DNA of 43,369 nt, from assembly GCA_049303315.1 (NCBI GenBank), contig JBAQMZ010000035.1:1-43369 (forward strand). The letters are read 5' to 3'. This stretch comes from Methanoperedens sp049303315 (GTDB lineage: Archaea; Halobacteriota; Methanosarcinia; Methanosarcinales; Methanoperedenaceae). Numbering within the stretch: position 1 is the stretch's first letter; every line of letters starts with the position of its first letter. This document shows positions 40,190 to 43,369 of this stretch, piece by piece. Under the pieces are notes generated by a model that ran no database searches, was not told the origin of the DNA, and saw only the letters and a list, made by a program, of their open reading frames with translations. Made by a program: the position numbers and the translations under genes.

Positions 40190-40558
40190 ATGGAAACAAT
40201 TGCGAACATGCTTGAGAAAATACTTAACGACCTTCAGACAGTCGGGGGTATCGAACTTTCTGCCATTGTTTCGAAACAGGGATTGCTGATGGTTTCCAAG
40301 GAAGCAGTATCCGGGCTTAATAGCGAAGCGTTTGCCGCTTTGACAGCTACTCTGTATATGTCGGCAGAATCTACAACACTGCGTCTTAGCAACCAGAAAC
40401 CTAAATCCATTATAGTCGAAACTGAGGATAAACATCTCATAACATATACAGCAGGCCCGGATGCACTGATTGTGGTCATGGTTGGAAACGAGGGATATAT
40501 TGGCTTGATTCTTAATGAGTTAAAAAAGGCTGCTGAAAAAGTCAAGAATCTAATTTAA
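40190..40558 (+). CDS. Roadblock/LC7 family protein
   Basis: About 122 residues with the full beta-alpha roadblock fold: an N-terminal helix and VGGIELSAIVSKQGLLM strand pair, the FAALTATLYMSAESTT helix, and KSIIVETEDKHLITYTAGPDALIVVMV strands. These proteins modulate small GTPases or polar localisation systems in archaea and bacteria. A GAGG at 40181-40184 with a short spacer precedes ATG 40190. It stands alone on the plus strand between PAN and aglB, without an adjacent GTPase gene. Confidence 0.85.
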   Translation: METIANMLEKILNDLQTVGGIELSAIVSKQGLLMVSKEAVSGLNSEAFAALTATLYMSAESTTLRLSNQKPKSIIVETEDKHLITYTAGPDALIVVMVGNEGYIGLILNELKKAAEKVKNLI

Positions 40559-40662
40559 AGTTTTATGAGCGAAGTGTATGAAATGACCTATGAAATAAAG
40601 AATGATTATCACTTCAAATACATAATCTTTAATATGCGTGACTTACACTTATTGGTAAGCCT

Positions 40663-40669
40663 GAGGTGA
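40663..40669 (+). promoter_or_regulatory. Ribosome-binding site GAGGTGA before the TTG start of aglB
   Basis: GAGGTGA directly precedes the TTG at 40673 and decides that non-ATG start, since no ATG or GTG lies at a proper distance in this frame. A TATA-like CTTTAATATGC lies at 40627-40637. Confidence 0.55.
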
Positions 40670-40672
40670 ACA

Positions 40673-43240
40673 TTGGCAAAAGTAAAACCAAATAAAAAAT
40701 ACAAGGAAAAACAGGTAAAAAGAAATAAGAATGGAGAGGTAAATAATAGTATCCTCACGGTAAAATCTACTTCCATCGTGATACTATTTGTGATTTTCCT
40801 GTTTTCATTCTATATAAGAGGTATAACGCCAATAAAAAGTGTCTTCAACCGGGGAATAGTGGGTTTTGCTTCAGATGATGCCGTTCTGCATATGAGACTG
40901 GTGGAAAACACCATCCATTTTTTCCCCCATCGTATATTTTTCGATGCATTTACCCTTTATCCACGCGGCAGTCCATTGCACTGGGGACCGTTATTTGACC
41001 AGATAAATGCATTTTTTTCTTTGATTTTCGGTTTTGTCATAAACGGCGGTATGCCTGCCCAATCCACCATCGATACCGTGGGTGCATTCTATCCGGCGGT
41101 TCTTGGCGCTCTTATAGTATTCCCGGTGTACTTTATAGGAAAAGAATTGTTTGATGAGAAAACAGGACTTATCGGGGCTTTCTTAATAGCAATATTGCCG
41201 GGGCAGTTCCTTTCAAGGTCATTGCTTGGATTCACTGATAACCATGTCGCAGAGGTTTTTTTTGTAACCCTTACGATGATGTTTTTCATAATAGCTATCA
41301 AGAAAGCGGAAGCCATAACTTTTGACCACTGGCTGAAACAGGATTGGGCAGCCTTAAAAACGCCTATAATTTACTCTTTTTTTGCAGGCGTATCTTTCGG
41401 GGCGTATCTTCTTACATGGACAACAGGCGTTTTCTTTGCGGTAGTTTTCGGGATTTTCATGGTCGTCCAGTATATAATAGACCATTTCAGGGGGAAGTCC
41501 ACTGAATACCTGGGCGTAGTGGGTATAATAGCATATCTTGTGGCTATGGTAATGGTAATGCCCTATGTGGTGACCGGCAACAGGTTTGCAGGGGTCTATT
41601 ATTCTTTTCTGCATCTTGCAGTAATGGGCGGAGGCGCACTGGTCTTTGCAATTCTCAGTCTCGTTTCCAGGGAAATGAACAAACGGGAATACAAGGGATT
41701 TCATTATTTGTTATTTGTAGTCGGTTTCATATTGATAGGTTTAATAGGTCTCAAAATATTATCGCCTGACCTTTATGGCGCTTCAGTCGGACAGTGGAAC
41801 AGCATATTCCAGGGAACTTCAGGCGGCGGGCTTACTGTGTCAGAAGCTTATCCGATTACCCCTCAGATGGAAATGGGGTGGTTCGGTTATAATTTTGCAC
41901 TTTCTTATATTGCAATTCTGGTCCTTTGTTATTATGTTATCAAGAAATCGAATGCAGAATACACTTTGTTAGTGGTCTGGAGTGTTTTCGTTCTGGCAAT
42001 AACGCTTGCCCAGAACAGATTTGCCTATTATTATGCTGTAAACGTTGCCATACTTTCAGGTGTTCTGGTTTCAAGAGTGCTTAATTTTGGCGATTGGAAA
42101 TCTTTTGATTCGGATGATATTGTCGAATGCTTGAAAAAAATCAGGATACAGCATATCCTTTCCATACTTATAATAATAATTCCTACTGTAATCATACCGA
42201 TCGATAATGATGCAAGCAGGCCACTCTTAGAAAGGACGTTTATTTACGAATCCGTGCAATCAGCACAATGGGGTGCACTTTCAGCGGGTTATTACGAATG
42301 GCATGATGCTCTTACATGGATGAGAGATAATACTCCCAAACCCGATTTGCCATATTATTATTTATATGAAAAACCAGCCAATGGTCAGAACTATAGTTAT
42401 TCAAAGAATGATTACGGCGTTATGAGCTGGTGGGATTATGGCAATATTATTACATATTGGGCGCGCAGGATACCCGATGCAAACCCGTTCCAGGCAGGGA
42501 TAGGCGGCGGGTCATCGCACGCCCCGGGAGCATCCACATACTTAATTGCGCCATCTGAAGAGGAAGCTAACGCTGTTCTTGATAAGCTGGGCATCAACGG
42601 GAAACCTGGCGCAAGATATGTTGTGAGCGATGCCAAAATGGCGTATAATATTCTTACTATCTTTGCTGAATGGGATGGAACAAACCAGGGATATTTTACA
42701 TTGTTGCGAACAAACCAGGGGCAGCAGGAAGTTCCAACAATGAAATATTACAATACAATGGAATCAAGACTCCACATATTTGATACGAATGGTTTGCATA
42801 ACTACAGGCTTATTTATGAATCGCCTGTAAATCCTTATACGGAAGGTGGGAATTCAGAAATGTGGTTTAAGAATGTATATAATGTATTGTATAAGGGAAG
42901 TCTGCAGGTTGAAAATTCGGGGTACGCCAAGATATTTGAATATGTGAAAGGCGCTAAAATCACAGGAAGTGCTCCGGTGAATGCCACAGTCACTTTAACA
43001 AATAACATCAGGACGAATATTGAGAGAACCATACCTTATTCGCAAACAACGTCTTCTGACGGAACCTATGAATTTATTGTCCCGTATTCCACACTTGGTC
43101 CTATTACAGGGGAGACACAGTTTGTTACAAGACCAACAGGTCCTTATACTGTGACTGTCGGCAATGTCTCAAAACAAATCGATGTAAGTGAAAAGGATGT
43201 TCTTGAAGGCGGAACTATTAATCTTAATTTGATGAAATAG
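40673..43240 (+). CDS. aglB: Oligosaccharyltransferase AglB (STT3 family)
   Basis: About 855 residues. AglB transfers lipid-linked glycan to Asn of exported proteins. Key parts are the first acidic motif (SDDAVLHMR at about 67-75), a DNH motif at about 189-191 between membrane helices, and the WWDYG motif at about 586-590 that contacts the acceptor sequon. Roughly twelve or more hydrophobic helices span residues 33-480. The C-terminal third is outside; the last 90 residues form an Ig/carboxypeptidase-like beta domain (ITGSAPVNATVTLTNNIRT). The basic first 27 residues are cytoplasmic. Confidence 0.93.
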   Translation: MAKVKPNKKYKEKQVKRNKNGEVNNSILTVKSTSIVILFVIFLFSFYIRGITPIKSVFNRGIVGFASDDAVLHMRLVENTIHFFPHRIFFDAFTLYPRGSPLHWGPLFDQINAFFSLIFGFVINGGMPAQSTIDTVGAFYPAVLGALIVFPVYFIGKELFDEKTGLIGAFLIAILPGQFLSRSLLGFTDNHVAEVFFVTLTMMFFIIAIKKAEAITFDHWLKQDWAALKTPIIYSFFAGVSFGAYLLTWTTGVFFAVVFGIFMVVQYIIDHFRGKSTEYLGVVGIIAYLVAMVMVMPYVVTGNRFAGVYYSFLHLAVMGGGALVFAILSLVSREMNKREYKGFHYLLFVVGFILIGLIGLKILSPDLYGASVGQWNSIFQGTSGGGLTVSEAYPITPQMEMGWFGYNFALSYIAILVLCYYVIKKSNAEYTLLVVWSVFVLAITLAQNRFAYYYAVNVAILSGVLVSRVLNFGDWKSFDSDDIVECLKKIRIQHILSILIIIIPTVIIPIDNDASRPLLERTFIYESVQSAQWGALSAGYYEWHDALTWMRDNTPKPDLPYYYLYEKPANGQNYSYSKNDYGVMSWWDYGNIITYWARRIPDANPFQAGIGGGSSHAPGASTYLIAPSEEEANAVLDKLGINGKPGARYVVSDAKMAYNILTIFAEWDGTNQGYFTLLRTNQGQQEVPTMKYYNTMESRLHIFDTNGLHNYRLIYESPVNPYTEGGNSEMWFKNVYNVLYKGSLQVENSGYAKIFEYVKGAKITGSAPVNATVTLTNNIRTNIERTIPYSQTTSSDGTYEFIVPYSTLGPITGETQFVTRPTGPYTVTVGNVSKQIDVSEKDVLEGGTINLNLMK

Positions 43241-43369
43241 TCCCAGTAGTTCCGCAAGTAATTACAAAATTTAATAAATCCGATTGGAAAATAGAAACTT
43301 CAAGTCAAACTGAATGAATGTTTTAGCTTTATCAACTGGATTTATCCATATCTAAGATGTTTTTAAATA

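Noticed and set aside
1..43369. CRISPR arrays or cas genes
   Set aside because: No regularly spaced direct repeats with unique spacers and no Cas-like protein were found; the short repeats are palindromic or tandem units.

Overview
The window reads as a euryarchaeal chromosome from the methane-metabolising Methanosarcinales lineage. It carries two acetyl-CoA decarbonylase/synthase subunits (cdhD, cdhE), a beta-RFAP synthase for methanopterin, methanogenesis marker protein 11, a probable AksA homocitrate synthase for coenzyme B, aRF1, PAN, aMBF1, GatD, a CDC48/VAT ATPase and an AglB oligosaccharyltransferase. Promoters have BRE/TATA form and many starts have GGAGG or GGTGAT ribosome sites. A 'Candidatus Methanoperedens' (ANME-2d)-like archaeon would fit, but that is inference from gene content; no rRNA or mcr gene is present.

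Layout. 1-900: the tail of an unknown gene and a membrane protein with a zinc ribbon and a cupredoxin-like fold. 994-3995: an AT-rich cassette of a winged-helix-like protein, a membrane protein and an HD phosphohydrolase, with a divergent HTH gene ending 4 bases before the DUF99 gene. 4566-5878: a sulfur-relay operon with TusA- and DsrE/F/H-like proteins. 6024-7600: an orphan nuclease-like gene, tRNA-Ser(TGA) and an EamA transporter. 7727-11750: a palindromic intergenic repeat, cdhDE, ftsZ and a clear terminator. 11896-13070: small or unknown genes. 13073-17862: a minus-strand housekeeping run (aRF1, beta-RFAP synthase, AbrB proteins, hisG, Hsp20), continued by CDC48 and an IorA-like TPP enzyme up to 21601.

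21641-25515: a two-gene restriction-modification system, a fused nuclease-methyltransferase plus a specificity subunit resembling the BcgI architecture. It is bracketed by inverted 31-base repeats, with a broken PIN-domain fragment at one edge. 25525-28317: methanogenesis marker 11, divergent from an exported Lon-domain protease. 28329-29890: threonine synthase with an adjoining MoaD/ThiS-type sulfur carrier. 30229-31760: an unknown membrane protein, nested inverted repeats and a PUA protein. 31859-33944: NAD(P)HX repair enzyme, an overlapping 56-residue gene and moaC. 34103-36955: gatD, a zinc-ribbon protein, DUF1464, tRNA-Arg(TCT) and tRNA-Thr(GGT). 37030-43240: aksA, aMBF1 divergent from PAN, a roadblock/LC7 protein and aglB.

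Functionally most of the window is core information processing, proteostasis and C1/cofactor metabolism. AT-rich accessory genes are scattered between (994-3995, 6024-6461, 12043-12663, 30229-30966). The accessory items most worth following are the HD/membrane/winged-helix cassette, the BcgI-like module with its flanking repeats, the Dsr/Tus sulfur relay and the sulfur-carrier/threonine-synthase pair.
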